Of a stretch of DNA of 64,000 bases, positions 55,152-64,000 are shown piece after piece. The stretch lies in NCBI RefSeq assembly GCF_900465055.1, contig NZ_LS483250.1, forward strand, positions 3,348,001-3,412,000. Direction: 5' to 3'. Made by a program: the position numbers and the translations under genes. Under the pieces are notes generated by a model. The model saw only the letters and a program-made list of their open reading frames with translations, was not told where the DNA came from and made no database searches. The stretch's first letter is position 1. Each line of letters opens with the position of its first letter. The DNA comes from Moritella yayanosii. GTDB lineage: Bacteria > Pseudomonadota > Gammaproteobacteria > Enterobacterales > Moritellaceae.

Positions 55152-57433
55152 TGACTGACATGACGAGTAGTAATAGCATGATAAAAAAACAGCCGGTGGA
55201 AGAGGTTATCAATCTCAGTAATTATTTTAAAATTATTAATCAGTTTAAATGGCGGATCTTTTTTCTGGCTACCGCCGTGGCTATTTTAACAGCCATTATT
55301 GTTAAAAATATCACGCCGACATTCCAAGCTACCTCAACCTTGTTGATTGAAGCTAATCAAGCCAAAGCGGTATCCTTCGAAGAGGTGATGGGCTTAGATT
55401 CCAATCGTAAAGAATATTATTTAACTCAATTTGAAATTTTAAAGTCGAACACCATTGCCGCTGCCGTTATTACTCAGCTTAACTTGCAGGATGAAGCTGA
55501 ATTCCAGCCGCAACAGGGTGAGTCGGTGATGGACATGTTGCGTGACGCGCTCCCTTTCTTACCAACAGATGTCGCTGAAGTATTAACAGAGCAAGAGCTT
55601 GAAGAGCGTAAATTACGGGCTTTAATTAGGCAATTTAGTGAGCAGTTAACCATCCAACCGGTCCGTAAAACGCAATTAGTGTCTATCTCGTTTGACAGTC
55701 AGGACCCAAGGCTAGCCGCTAAAGTAGCGAATGCCGTCGGTGATGTATATATACAGCAAGATTTGTTTGATAAAATTTCGGTGAATGAAAGTGCGTCAGG
55801 GTGGTTGCACTCACGCTTGTCAGACTTACGGGTGACCTTGAATAAGTCCGAAGCCAAACTGCAAACATACAGCAATAAAGAAAATCTGATTAGCCAAAGT
55901 GGCGAAGGAGTCTCTGCATTAATTTCCAAAGAACTTGATCAAACCTCGCAGCAATTAACGCAGGCCCGCAATGAGTATAATCAATTGCGTAGTATTGTTG
56001 CGTTAGTGAAAGAACAAGGGACGAAAGATTTAGCATTGTTAGAATCCATGCCTGAAATTAGCTCGCACCCGGCGATTGTGTCATTGCGAGATAATCAAAT
56101 TGAAGTGGAGTTGAAAATTTCCGATCTCTCTAAAGTGTATGGACCTAAACATCCAAAATTCAAGTCGGCACAATCAGAGTGGCACACAGTAACAAAACGC
56201 ATGAAATCGCGGATCCTGAAGATCGTTTCAGGACTGGATAAAAGTTTAATCACGAAAAAGCGCAACATTAACGCGTTAGAAAGAGATCTTGCGAGTATTA
56301 AAGCCAAATATCACCGTGTGGTCAGCAAAGAGAATATTTACCGTAAGCTACAACGTGAAGTGAATACCAACCGTAAGATCTTTGATACGTTCTTATCGCG
56401 CGCCAAGGAAACGGAAGTCACCAGTGACTTTAACTCGGCGGTTGCGCGTTTTACTGATCGCGCCTTCGCCCCGGAACGGCCAATTAAACCGAAAAAAGCA
56501 TTGATCGTGTTGTTGGCATTTGTGGCTACGTTTGGTTTAGGTATTGTGGCGGCGTTTGTGTTTGAATCGCTAAACGATAACTTTAAATCGGCAAAAGATA
56601 TTGAAGATAAATTGTCTTTCCGCATGTTAGGATTACTGCCGTTAGTTGTGCTTAAAAAACACCAAGACTTGGAACTGCATCACTTCTTTACTGATACCGG
56701 TCGTCGCTTTGCTGAATCGGTGCGCACCTTACGTACCAGTTATATTTTAACGCATCATGAAGACGATAAAGTCATTGCTATCACATCATCGATACCCGGT
56801 GAAGGCAAGTCAACGACATCGGTTAATTTAGCATTCTCATTGGGTCAAATGGGTAATGTCTTGTTGATTGATGGTGATATGCGTAAACCGAGTATTTGTA
56901 AACGTTTTTCGATCCCCAATTATCATGCGGGTTTATCCAATATGATCGCCCAAACTGAAGTATTGGACGACTGCTTATATTACGATGACCAGTCAAATAT
57001 TACCGTGATGCCATGTGGTAATTTACCGAGTAATCCACAGGAATTGTTGGCGTCTAAGCACTTTGCACAGCTCATTAAGCAGTTAAAACTGACTTACGAT
57101 TACATTATTATTGATACACCGCCGATTAACGCCGTCAGTGATGCACTGATCATTGCCAAGCAGGCTGATTCGTTAATTTATGTGGTTAAAAGTGATGATA
57201 CCCGCACTGGTGTGGTGAGAAACGGTGTTGGTCGTTTGGTTGATGCCAACATCAAAATTGCCGGTATTGTGCTAAATAAGGTGGATATCAGAGCAAGTTC
57301 AAATAGTGATTATTATTACGGTTATTACAGTGATAAAGCCTATGGTAGCGCTGTTAAGACTAATACATCGGCGAGTAATGATATTCTTACCGGCAAAGTT
57401 GATCCCGAGGGTAAGCTGCAATTGTTATCATGA
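55151..57433 (+). CDS. Wzc/VpsO-like tyrosine autokinase and chain-length regulator
   Basis: Inner-membrane co-polymerase of 760 aa that sets chain length and couples polymerisation to export. It has an N-terminal Wzz domain with helices at about 34-52 and about 450-473 and a long coiled-coil periplasmic part between. The cytoplasmic BY-kinase domain has Walker A SSIPGEGKSTTSVN (about 545-558), Walker A' LLIDGDMRKPS (about 572), Walker B YIIIDTPPINAVSDA (about 650), and a tyrosine cluster DYYYGYYSDKAYGS (about 720-735) for autophosphorylation. Upstream AAAGG gives the ribosome site. Confidence 0.93.
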   Translation: MTDMTSSNSMIKKQPVEEVINLSNYFKIINQFKWRIFFLATAVAILTAIIVKNITPTFQATSTLLIEANQAKAVSFEEVMGLDSNRKEYYLTQFEILKSNTIAAAVITQLNLQDEAEFQPQQGESVMDMLRDALPFLPTDVAEVLTEQELEERKLRALIRQFSEQLTIQPVRKTQLVSISFDSQDPRLAAKVANAVGDVYIQQDLFDKISVNESASGWLHSRLSDLRVTLNKSEAKLQTYSNKENLISQSGEGVSALISKELDQTSQQLTQARNEYNQLRSIVALVKEQGTKDLALLESMPEISSHPAIVSLRDNQIEVELKISDLSKVYGPKHPKFKSAQSEWHTVTKRMKSRILKIVSGLDKSLITKKRNINALERDLASIKAKYHRVVSKENIYRKLQREVNTNRKIFDTFLSRAKETEVTSDFNSAVARFTDRAFAPERPIKPKKALIVLLAFVATFGLGIVAAFVFESLNDNFKSAKDIEDKLSFRMLGLLPLVVLKKHQDLELHHFFTDTGRRFAESVRTLRTSYILTHHEDDKVIAITSSIPGEGKSTTSVNLAFSLGQMGNVLLIDGDMRKPSICKRFSIPNYHAGLSNMIAQTEVLDDCLYYDDQSNITVMPCGNLPSNPQELLASKHFAQLIKQLKLTYDYIIIDTPPINAVSDALIIAKQADSLIYVVKSDDTRTGVVRNGVGRLVDANIKIAGIVLNKVDIRASSNSDYYYGYYSDKAYGSAVKTNTSASNDILTGKVDPEGKLQLLS

Positions 57434-58161
57434 TAGTGCGCCGCGAACAAGAGGCAGTAACTGTAAAACGCACCGCAGTACCGCGAACTATGCTTGTTTT
57501 GCTGTTGTTACTTGGTTGTCTATATGCGGGTTATACGGCCTTTTATAAAGGGTATGCCAATGCCTGGTACTACCAAGCTGAGTTTGCTATCAATGCTTGG
57601 GCTAAGCAAGGCAAGGTAACCAGCCGGAGTGAATATGACTCGGCGTTGGCAGCGATTAATAAAGCCCATGCGCTTGATCCGAGTTATCCGCATTATGCCC
57701 ATATTAATGGCCGTATTTTACATTGGGGCATCATCAGTGGTTTTGAAGACGAGGCTCAATACACGACGGTAAGATCTCTCTATTTAGCTGCGGTTGCACG
57801 CCGCCCAATGTGGCCTGATGTATGGATTGATCTTGCCATCACCAATAATTATCTTGATGGTTACAATGTTGATACTCAGCAATACTTGGCTAATGCAATC
57901 GAAACGGGTCCTTATATTAAAGAGGTTATTTCAGGTTCGATGCAAATTTTGTTATCGAACTGGGCGCTATTATCAGGTAAAGACAAGCAGCTCATGTTTG
58001 ATCAATTTGCTAAGTCAGTTACACACCCTCATTTGTTAAAAGCTAACCTGGCTTTTGCTACATCAATCGGGAAACAAAAACTGTTGTGTTTGCAATTAAA
58101 ATTTAAACCTGAATACCAGACCGTAAAATCCACTTGGTCTTACAATAAATATTGTAAATAA
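57430..58161 (+). CDS. VpsP-like membrane-anchored polysaccharide biosynthesis protein
   Basis: The 243 aa protein has one N-terminal membrane helix (MLVLLLLLGCLYAGYTAFY, about 20-40) and a mostly helical periplasmic part with TPR-like wording (ALAAINKAHALDPSYPHYA). It overlaps the kinase gene by 4 nt (ATGA), so the pair is coupled. Size, topology and place after a Wzc-like gene fit Vibrio VpsP, whose exact function is not known to me. The assignment rests on synteny and a recalled family description. Confidence 0.68.
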   Translation: MIVRREQEAVTVKRTAVPRTMLVLLLLLGCLYAGYTAFYKGYANAWYYQAEFAINAWAKQGKVTSRSEYDSALAAINKAHALDPSYPHYAHINGRILHWGIISGFEDEAQYTTVRSLYLAAVARRPMWPDVWIDLAITNNYLDGYNVDTQQYLANAIETGPYIKEVISGSMQILLSNWALLSGKDKQLMFDQFAKSVTHPHLLKANLAFATSIGKQKLLCLQLKFKPEYQTVKSTWSYNKYCK

Positions 58162-58373
58162 ATCTTTATTTTCACTCTCTCTTCATTGGTCCTAATGGCT
58201 AAATACGCGTTATAACTATTCATATAAATTCGCTATGTTTTTACCCCCATAAGTTTGATGAATGTTGAGTATTTATGTAAAAATCCTTCGGCACATGCTG
58301 CTTTAATTTTAATTTTAGGTTAAAAATGTTATATTTGTGAACACTCTGCAAGAGGCTTTAACTTTATTATTGC

Positions 58374-58405
58374 TGAATTCACCTCAATAACCGTTGAATT
58401 CACCT
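58374..58405. repeat. Twin TGAATTCACCT boxes upstream of acnB
   Basis: The 11-mer TGAATTCACCT occurs at 58374-58384 and 58395-58405, a 21-bp spacing equal to two helical turns. It could be a tandem operator for acnB or a remnant of other origin; function is not shown. Confidence 0.5.
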
Positions 58406-58427
58406 ATCAAATGAGTAAGTTAGGGTG

Positions 58428-58496
58428 ATACCCAAGTTACTTCAAGATGCTATATCAGAGACGAGTAGGGTGTGCATCCTGAAGTAGCTTGGGTAT
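58428..58496 (+). repeat. REP-like hairpin element, full copy
   Basis: Arms at 58428-58450 and 58474-58496 pair over 23 bp with only two non-Watson-Crick positions, around a 23-nt loop. The left arm plus loop contains the 20-mer TCAAGATGCTATATCAGAGA, which recurs exactly at 19038-19057 and 20775-20794 on the other strand. It sits 52 nt upstream of the acnB GTG. It looks like a dispersed, possibly mobile, palindromic element of the REP or MITE kind. Confidence 0.85.
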
Positions 58497-58548
58497 ATAC
58501 ATAACAAGGATGTCCACCATGGGTGGCATAAACTAAGAGGAATGAGTC

Positions 58549-61128
58549 GTGTTAGAAGCTTATCGTAAACATGTCGAAGAACGTGCCGCTGCTGGGGTTG
58601 TGCCTAAACCTCTTGATGCAGAACAAGTTGCTGGTCTAGTTGAATTGCTGAAAGCACCAATCGCTGGCGAAGAAGAATTTTTGTTAGATCTTTTAACCAA
58701 TCGCGTACCACCGGGTGTGGATGAAGCTGCTTATGTTAAAGCGGGCTTTTTAACTGCGATTGTTAAAGGTGAGGCGACATCGCCGATCTTATCTGCAGAA
58801 CGTGCGACTGAACTACTTGGCACGATGCAAGGTGGTTACAACATCGAAACATTGGTTGAATTACTCGATGTTGACGCGCTGGCTCCGATTGCTGCAAAAG
58901 GTTTGTCACACACACTATTAATGTTCGATGCTTTCTATACGGTTGAAGAAAAAGCTAAAGCAGGTAATAAATTCGCACAGCAAGTGATGCAATCTTGGGC
59001 TGATGCTGAATGGTTCTTAAAGAAACCTGCAGTGGCGAAAAAACTCACTGTTACTGTATTTAAAGTACCTGGCGAAACCAATACCGATGACTTATCTCCG
59101 GCACCCGATGCATGGTCTCGCCCTGATATTCCATTGCATGCACTGGCAATGCTTAAAAATGAGCGTGAAGGTGTTTCTGCAAATCCATTGCAAGAAATTG
59201 AAAAACTAAAAGAAAAAGGCCATCAAGTTGCTTACGTTGGTGATGTTGTTGGTACTGGTTCTTCGCGTAAATCAGCAACTAACTCTGTGTTATGGTGCAT
59301 GGGTGATGATATCCCATTCGTACCGAACAAACGTGGTGGTGGTATTTGTATTGGTTCTAAGATCGCGCCAATTTTCTTCAATACCATGGAAGATTCAGGT
59401 GCACTACCACTCGAATTTGATGTAACTAGCTTAAATACTGGTGACGTTATCGATATCTTCCCTTATGAAGGTGTTGTTAAAAATCACGAAACTGGCACAG
59501 TGATCACTGAGTTCAAGATAAAAACTGATGTAATTCTTGATGAAGTGCGTGCTGGTGGTCGTATCCCACTGATTATTGGTCGTGGTTTAACGACGCGTGC
59601 GCGTATCGCCCTTGGTCTAGAAGATTCAACGGTATTCCGTTTACCTGCAGACGTTGCAGCTTCAAGCAAAGGTTATACCTTGGCGCAGAAGATGGTTGGT
59701 AAAGCATGTGGTGTAGCAGGCGTACGGCCTAACCAATATTGCGAACCAAAAATGACCACGGTTGGTTCTCAAGATACCACGGGTCCAATGACACGTGATG
59801 AGCTAAAAGATTTAGCTTGTCTGGGTTTCTCGGCTGACTTAGTGATGCAGTCTTTCTGCCATACGGCGGCTTATCCAAAACCAGTGGATGTTGAAACTCA
59901 CCATACACTGCCTGACTTTATCCGTAACCGCGCGGGTGTGTCGTTACGTCCAGGTGATGGTGTAATTCACTCTTGGTTAAACCGTATGTTACTACCTGAT
60001 ACAGTAGGTACTGGTGGTGATTCACATACCCGTTTCCCATTAGGTATTTCTTTCCCTGCGGGTTCTGGTCTGGTTGCATTCGCAGCAGCAACTGGCGTTA
60101 TGCCACTGGATATGCCTGAATCTATTTTGGTGCGCTTTAAAGGTGAACTACAACCGGGTATCACACTACGTGATCTCGTCAATGCAATCCCTTATTATGC
60201 GATTAAACAAGGCCTACTGACTGTTGAGAAAGCAGGTAAAATTAATGCATTCTCTGGTCGGATACTGGAAATTGAAGGTCTACCCGATCTAAAAGTTGAG
60301 CAAGCATTCGAATTATCGGATTCATCTGCTGAACGTTCTGCGGCAGGTTGTTCTATCAAGCTTAACGAAGCGCCAATCATTGAATACCTAGAGTCTAACA
60401 TCGTGATGTTAAAGTGGATGATTGCTGAAGGTTATGGCGATGCGAAGACGATTGCTCGTCGTGTAGTTGAAATGCAAGCATGGATCGCTAATCCACAATT
60501 GCTTGAAGCGGACGCGGATGCAGAATACGCTGAGATCATCGAAATCGATCTGGCGGATGTGACAGAGCCTATCCTAGCTTGTCCAAATGACCCAGATGAT
60601 GTGAAACTATTATCTGCTGTTGCGGGTGTTAAAATTGACGAAGTATTCGTGGGTTCCTGTATGACTAATATCGGTCATTTCCGTGCAGCGGGTAAACTAC
60701 TGGAGAAATTCAACGGTACACTGCCAACACGTATGTGGATTGTTCCACCAACGCGTATGGATGCCGCACAATTAAGTGATGAAGGTTACTATGCAATCTT
60801 CGGTAAAGCGGGCGCTCGTACCGAAATGCCAGGTTGTTCACTGTGTATGGGTAACCAAGCACGTGTGGGTGATAATACCACGGTTGTTTCTACGTCAACG
60901 CGTAACTTTCCGAACCGTTTAGGTAATGGTGCTAACGTTTACCTCAGTTCTGCTGAAGTTGCTGCAGTCGCGGCGATTAAAGGTAAGATCCCTACGGTTG
61001 CAGAGTACATGGAACTGGCGTCTGAGATTGATGCAACAGCGGCGGATACCTACCGTTACTTAAACTTCGATAAAATTTCGTCTTACATTGAAAAAGCGAA
61101 CGAAGTGATTGTTCAAGAAGCAGTTTAA
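58549..61128 (+). CDS. acnB: Aconitate hydratase B AcnB
   Basis: Iron-sulfur enzyme of the TCA cycle converting citrate to isocitrate; some homologues also act on 2-methylaconitate. Starts at GTG with AGAGG upstream. The 859 aa protein is collinear with E. coli AcnB (865). The 4Fe-4S ligands are Cys704 ([10 protein letters not shown]), Cys763 and Cys766 (GCSLCMGNQ). AcnB can be an mRNA-binding regulator when its cluster is lost (family knowledge). It lies directly after the polysaccharide region, whereas in E. coli it is next to lpd. Confidence 0.98.
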   Translation: MLEAYRKHVEERAAAGVVPKPLDAEQVAGLVELLKAPIAGEEEFLLDLLTNRVPPGVDEAAYVKAGFLTAIVKGEATSPILSAERATELLGTMQGGYNIETLVELLDVDALAPIAAKGLSHTLLMFDAFYTVEEKAKAGNKFAQQVMQSWADAEWFLKKPAVAKKLTVTVFKVPGETNTDDLSPAPDAWSRPDIPLHALAMLKNEREGVSANPLQEIEKLKEKGHQVAYVGDVVGTGSSRKSATNSVLWCMGDDIPFVPNKRGGGICIGSKIAPIFFNTMEDSGALPLEFDVTSLNTGDVIDIFPYEGVVKNHETGTVITEFKIKTDVILDEVRAGGRIPLIIGRGLTTRARIALGLEDSTVFRLPADVAASSKGYTLAQKMVGKACGVAGVRPNQYCEPKMTTVGSQDTTGPMTRDELKDLACLGFSADLVMQSFCHTAAYPKPVDVETHHTLPDFIRNRAGVSLRPGDGVIHSWLNRMLLPDTVGTGGDSHTRFPLGISFPAGSGLVAFAAATGVMPLDMPESILVRFKGELQPGITLRDLVNAIPYYAIKQGLLTVEKAGKINAFSGRILEIEGLPDLKVEQAFELSDSSAERSAAGCSIKLNEAPIIEYLESNIVMLKWMIAEGYGDAKTIARRVVEMQAWIANPQLLEADADAEYAEIIEIDLADVTEPILACPNDPDDVKLLSAVAGVKIDEVFVGSCMTNIGHFRAAGKLLEKFNGTLPTRMWIVPPTRMDAAQLSDEGYYAIFGKAGARTEMPGCSLCMGNQARVGDNTTVVSTSTRNFPNRLGNGANVYLSSAEVAAVAAIKGKIPTVAEYMELASEIDATAADTYRYLNFDKISSYIEKANEVIVQEAV

Positions 61129-61190
61129 TTAGCATTCGGCTAACTTAAACGCTCGCTGCTTTAGTATAAGCGGCAAATTTGCTAAAATAA

Positions 61191-61228
61191 ACGGCGATCT
61201 ATGGTTCACATGGGTCGCCGTTTTTTTT
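61191..61228 (+). terminator. Rho-independent terminator of acnB
   Basis: Stem ACGGCGA / TCGCCGT (61191-61197 and 61215-61221), extended by ATG/CAT pairing within the loop, followed by a T-run to 61228. Confidence 0.92.
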
Positions 61229-61284
61229 GAATCGGGTATTAATATAAAATAGTATCGTAAGCTATCCTAATAGGAACATGCAGA

Positions 61285-61959
61285 GTGATCACACATAAAT
61301 TCATTGCTGAAAATCTGGTCGGTAGAGATTATTTTGTTGGTGACATCCACGGCGAGCTACCGCTATTAATGCGTGCCTTGACCCGCTGCCGTTTTGATTT
61401 TGATAACGACCGGTTATTTTCAGTCGGTGATATGATTGATCGCGGACCACAATCATTGCATACCTTAAACTTGCTCAATGAATCGTGGTTTTTTGCCGTA
61501 CTTGGTAACCATGAAGAGATGTTGCTTGCTGAAGATGAGCATAAGTTGACTCGTCTACATAAAAACGCCGGGGGAGAATGGTTTTATGCGCTTGCTCCAG
61601 AACAGCAAACTGCTTGTAAGTTACTAATTAAACAACATTGCAGTTATGCGCTAACGGTTAAAACGGCGCAGGGTTCTGTCGGCATTAGTCATGCGTTTGC
61701 GCCTGTTGATTGGCATGTGTTTTTGGATGAGAGCGGCATAGAGTCAAGTTTACTGGATGATTTAGTTTGGTCTACTGCCCCGTATGTAGCGGTTAAAAAA
61801 GGCGAATTTAGCCGGATTGACAATGTTGATGTCACCATTCATGGCCATGTTAATTGTAGCCAGGTAGTGACGAATCAGAACCAACTGTGGATTGATACGT
61901 TAAGTAAAACTAAACGTTTAACTGTGCTGTCGAGCAAGCAAATATTTTCGGTTATTTAA
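61285..61959 (+). CDS. Serine/threonine protein phosphatase, PrpA/PrpB-like (PPP family)
   Basis: Binuclear-metal phosphoesterase of 224 aa, similar to lambda phosphatase and E. coli PrpA/PrpB. Signature motifs are complete: GDIHGE (Asp20, His22), GDMIDRG (Asp49, Asp52, Arg53), LGNHEEM (Asn75, His76), ISHA and IHGHVN. The start is GTG; an ATG 7 nt upstream is out of frame. It stands alone after the acnB terminator. Substrates cannot be inferred. Confidence 0.88.
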   Translation: MITHKFIAENLVGRDYFVGDIHGELPLLMRALTRCRFDFDNDRLFSVGDMIDRGPQSLHTLNLLNESWFFAVLGNHEEMLLAEDEHKLTRLHKNAGGEWFYALAPEQQTACKLLIKQHCSYALTVKTAQGSVGISHAFAPVDWHVFLDESGIESSLLDDLVWSTAPYVAVKKGEFSRIDNVDVTIHGHVNCSQVVTNQNQLWIDTLSKTKRLTVLSSKQIFSVI

Positions 61960-62034
61960 TACTGCTGTTGTTGCTACAATCTCAGTGAGAGCACCTATTA
62001 AACTTTTTTCTATTAACTAAAAGCAGGCATAACC

Positions 62035-62397
62035 GTGGATTTTGAATTTCGTAAAGATACCCTAACTGATACCTATCGAGTAATAATATCAATGGAGCAG
62101 ACTGCGTTAGGTAGTTGGATACAAGGCACTTTAGGCACGGATAAAGCCACTATTGCGTTGATTCAAGCTGAAATTGATTTATTAAAAGTCCGTAAAAAAC
62201 AAGAGTATCGTTTAGTTGGTGATGAGATGACATTAACCCTGACCCAAGAAGATGCGTGTGCGTGTACTAATTCGGAGTTAATGGATTTTGGTGACGTGCT
62301 TGAAGACGACATGAATTTGTATGATGCAGAAACAATGGCTGTGTGTGGCCTGGAGGATTTTGAGATCATACTCCAAGCTTGGTTAGAGTTTATCTGA
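62035..62397 (+). CDS. yacL: YacL family protein (UPF0231)
   Basis: Small acidic cytoplasmic protein of 120 aa of unknown function. It starts at GTG as MDFEFRKD, similar to E. coli YacL (MDYEFLRD), and shares the VCGLEDFEIILQAW region near the C-terminus. Its occurrence downstream of acnB is conserved in E. coli and many gammaproteobacteria, although here the phosphatase gene lies between. No catalytic motif is evident. Confidence 0.88.
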   Translation: MDFEFRKDTLTDTYRVIISMEQTALGSWIQGTLGTDKATIALIQAEIDLLKVRKKQEYRLVGDEMTLTLTQEDACACTNSELMDFGDVLEDDMNLYDAETMAVCGLEDFEIILQAWLEFI

Positions 62398-62497
62398 TCG
62401 TTATGGGGGAGGTTAGACGAAAAACGACCTGAATAACAGGCCCTTATTGAGACGATATTTGAATATACGTAATCAGGAATTGTGTTCCAATTACAGG

Positions 62498-63112
62498 TTA
62501 AGCGACCTGATGCTTAAATAATGCTGAGATGCTGTTTTTTGCCTGAATTAAACTTTCAGTTGCCATCGATTCACTTATTCCCATGCCTTCAGCATAAATA
62601 AATTGCGTGGAAGACAATCCCATGAATCCTAAGATGTTCCTAAGCCATGGTGTTTGCGTATCCATATGAGCATTGTCACCGCCAAACATGCCTCCACGCG
62701 TACACAATATATAAACAGGTTTATTATTTAATAACCCCATTGGACCTTTTTCAGTGTATTTAAATGTCACTCCTGCTCGCAGAACATAGTCTAAATAAGT
62801 TTGAAATATGGAAGGCGCCGCTAAATTGTATAATGGCATTCCGATCACCACTGCATCAGCCTCTCTAAGCTCATCAATTAAATGACCAGACAGTGCCAAA
62901 GCTTCTTGTTGAGCTTGAGTTTCACTTTGCCCCTGTTTTAATGCATTAATTACCATTTCATTTAAGTGTGGTATTGGTGACTTAGCTAAATCTCTTTCAA
63001 CTACGTTACCGCCTTGCTCTAACCAATCTGCGATAAAATGCGAGACTAGTTTACCTGACTGCCCACCTGCATGTTGTAATGAAGTATTTATGGCTAATAA
63101 TTTTTTGGTCAT
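62498..63112 (-). CDS. azoR: FMN-dependent NADH-azoreductase AzoR
   Basis: Flavodoxin-fold quinone/azo reductase of 204 aa that uses NADH and FMN for two-electron reduction, protecting against thiol-reactive quinones in E. coli. Motifs seen are the N-terminal phosphate loop region LAINTSLQHAGGQSGKL, the flavin-binding MPLYNLAAPSIFQTYLDYV and TRGGMFGG. Length is normal. It is convergent with yacL and on the same strand as the AMP-binding gene upstream. Confidence 0.92.
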   Translation of the reverse strand: MTKKLLAINTSLQHAGGQSGKLVSHFIADWLEQGGNVVERDLAKSPIPHLNEMVINALKQGQSETQAQQEALALSGHLIDELREADAVVIGMPLYNLAAPSIFQTYLDYVLRAGVTFKYTEKGPMGLLNNKPVYILCTRGGMFGGDNAHMDTQTPWLRNILGFMGLSSTQFIYAEGMGISESMATESLIQAKNSISALFKHQVA

Positions 63113-63293
63113 TATTCGTTACTCCTTTATATATAGCTAAGTGTGTTAAATATTTTTCTTTGTTTTGATACTATCGGTCTACGACCATGCATTACTCGGG
63201 TATTATCCATTACACTTGAAATTGCGACTCGCGGTGAGATATACAATATCGTTTTCCACTGTAGTTATGATGTTCATTTACTTATATCCTTAT

Positions 63294-64000
63294 TTACAAA
63301 TTAGTGGTGAAATTGATCAAATTATGCTTTATACAAGCTTCGATGACATCGCGACGCGGTCGCCCCGTAATAGTAAAGTACTCGGTCATGAAGGCATTTC
63401 GGTCTTTTGGAATCAGGTAATTATTGAGCTGAGAAAACGAAGGTAATTCATTCGATAATGCTTTAATACTCAAATCCAATTCAGCTTTAGTCACTTTATC
63501 GTTAGCAGGTACGATAATACCTGACAGATAATCTTTGCCGTCACCAAAGATGACTATCTGCTCTATTAATTCACTTCCGCGATAAACAGACTCGACATGT
63601 TCTGGACAAATATTTCTAGCACTCGATAAAATGATAATATTCTTTTTTCGACCACTAATTCTTAAATAACCGTCATCATCCAACGAACCAATATCACCTG
63701 TAAAAAACAGCCCATTTTTTACGGGATTATTCACCTTTTCGCCATCTAGGTAACCGCAAAATAAACTGTTAGACCGTATTGCAATTTCTCCGTCGATAAT
63801 TTCTACTTGGGTATGCTTAAGTGGTTTACCTACCGTTCCTTTTTTTCTGCAAAGGCGAGTATTAAGCGATATAACAGATGTATTTTCGGAGACACCGTAC
63901 CCTTCATATACACAAATGCCCATTTCGTCCAAAAACTCAGTTGCTTCCTGATTTACAGTACCGCCCCCGGTTAATACATAGGTATCATTTTGCGGGAAGA
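63294..64000 (-). CDS. AMP-binding (acyl-CoA synthetase-like) enzyme, 3' part only
   Basis: The reading frame continues beyond the right edge, so only the C-terminal 235 or so residues are visible. An ANL-superfamily adenylating enzyme is clear: LTGGGTVNQEATEFL (pre-A5), YEGYGVSE (A5), FTGDIG with SLDDDGYLRISGRKKNIII (A7-A8) and ARNICPEHVE. The usual A10 lysine (in patterns like NGKxxR) appears as Arg in ITGRPRRDVIE, which could alter or abolish adenylation in this protein. The substrate, fatty or aryl acid, is unknown. The internal ATG at 63932 is not the real start. Confidence 0.85.
   Translation of the reverse strand, partial: FPQNDTYVLTGGGTVNQEATEFLDEMGICVYEGYGVSENTSVISLNTRLCRKKGTVGKPLKHTQVEIIDGEIAIRSNSLFCGYLDGEKVNNPVKNGLFFTGDIGSLDDDGYLRISGRKKNIIILSSARNICPEHVESVYRGSELIEQIVIFGDGKDYLSGIIVPANDKVTKAELDLSIKALSNELPSFSQLNNYLIPKDRNAFMTEYFTITGRPRRDVIEACIKHNLINFTTNL

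Larger units (their letters stand above)
58162..58548. other. 387-nt gap before acnB
   Basis: Holds twin TGAATTCACCT boxes (58374-58384 and 58395-58405) and a 69-nt hairpin repeat element (58428-58496). The acnB ribosome site AGAGG is at 58536-58540. No hairpin with a T-run was found after the VpsP-like gene, and no small gene was seen. Confidence 0.6.

Noticed and set aside
63165-63446. 93-codon plus-strand frame near the right end
   Set aside because: It overlaps the coding end of the AMP-binding gene on the other strand, has no recognisable family and no good ribosome site.

Overview
The window is chromosomal DNA of a marine-type gammaproteobacterium. Housekeeping blocks follow the Vibrio/Shewanella/E. 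coli order: murG-murC-ddlB-ftsQ-ftsA-ftsZ-lpxC, secA-mutT, yacG-coaE-pilD-pilC-pilB-pilA, nadC, ampD-ampE, pdhR-aceE-aceF-lpd and acnB-yacL. Protein wording and AT-leaning codon use suggest a Moritella-like organism; this is recognition from memory, not a search result. No rRNA, tRNA, transposase or CRISPR array was seen.

Layout. (1) 1-11900 (+): the end of the division and cell-wall (dcw) cluster, then lpxC, an M23 peptidase in the place where E. coli has secM, secA and mutT. Inverted repeats lie on both sides of lpxC. (2) 11932-19010 (-): yacG, coaE, the type IV pilus genes pilDCBA, nadC and a retropepsin-like protease. (3) 19221-28004 (+): ampDE, then pdhR-aceE-aceF-lpd with a perfect PdhR operator and conspicuous hairpins after pdhR and in front of lpd. 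(4) 28186-58161: about 30 kb of cell-surface and biofilm genes between lpd and acnB, which are near neighbours in E. coli. (5) 58549-64000: acnB, a PrpA/PrpB-type phosphatase, yacL, azoR and the 3' part of an AMP-binding enzyme that runs off the window.

The surface region is the most interesting part. It has a patatin/POTRA/beta-barrel (type Vd) protein, a WcaJ/VpsL-like initiating transferase, a Wzy/WaaL-like protein, a secreted protein with six 57-bp repeats, and a lapG-lapD pair with a degenerate LapD. An ops-like element then precedes a long co-directional run: galU, ugd, cysD, cysN, an NKWYS-type sulfotransferase, wzy, two glycosyltransferases, an epimerase, wzx, an SLC13 permease, cysC and a DHH phosphoesterase. 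A second export block follows: VpsM-like barrel, short Wza/VpsN-like protein, Wzc/VpsO-like kinase and VpsP-like protein.

Taken together I infer a Wzx/Wzy-type locus for a uronic-acid-containing, sulfated exopolysaccharide. It would carry its own sulfate uptake, PAPS synthesis, sulfotransfer and possibly pAp disposal. The polymer-specific genes are strikingly AT-rich and sit between cysN and the SLC13 gene, as if a variable cassette had been placed inside a sulfate-activation operon. The window holds no CysH or CysIJ reductase genes.
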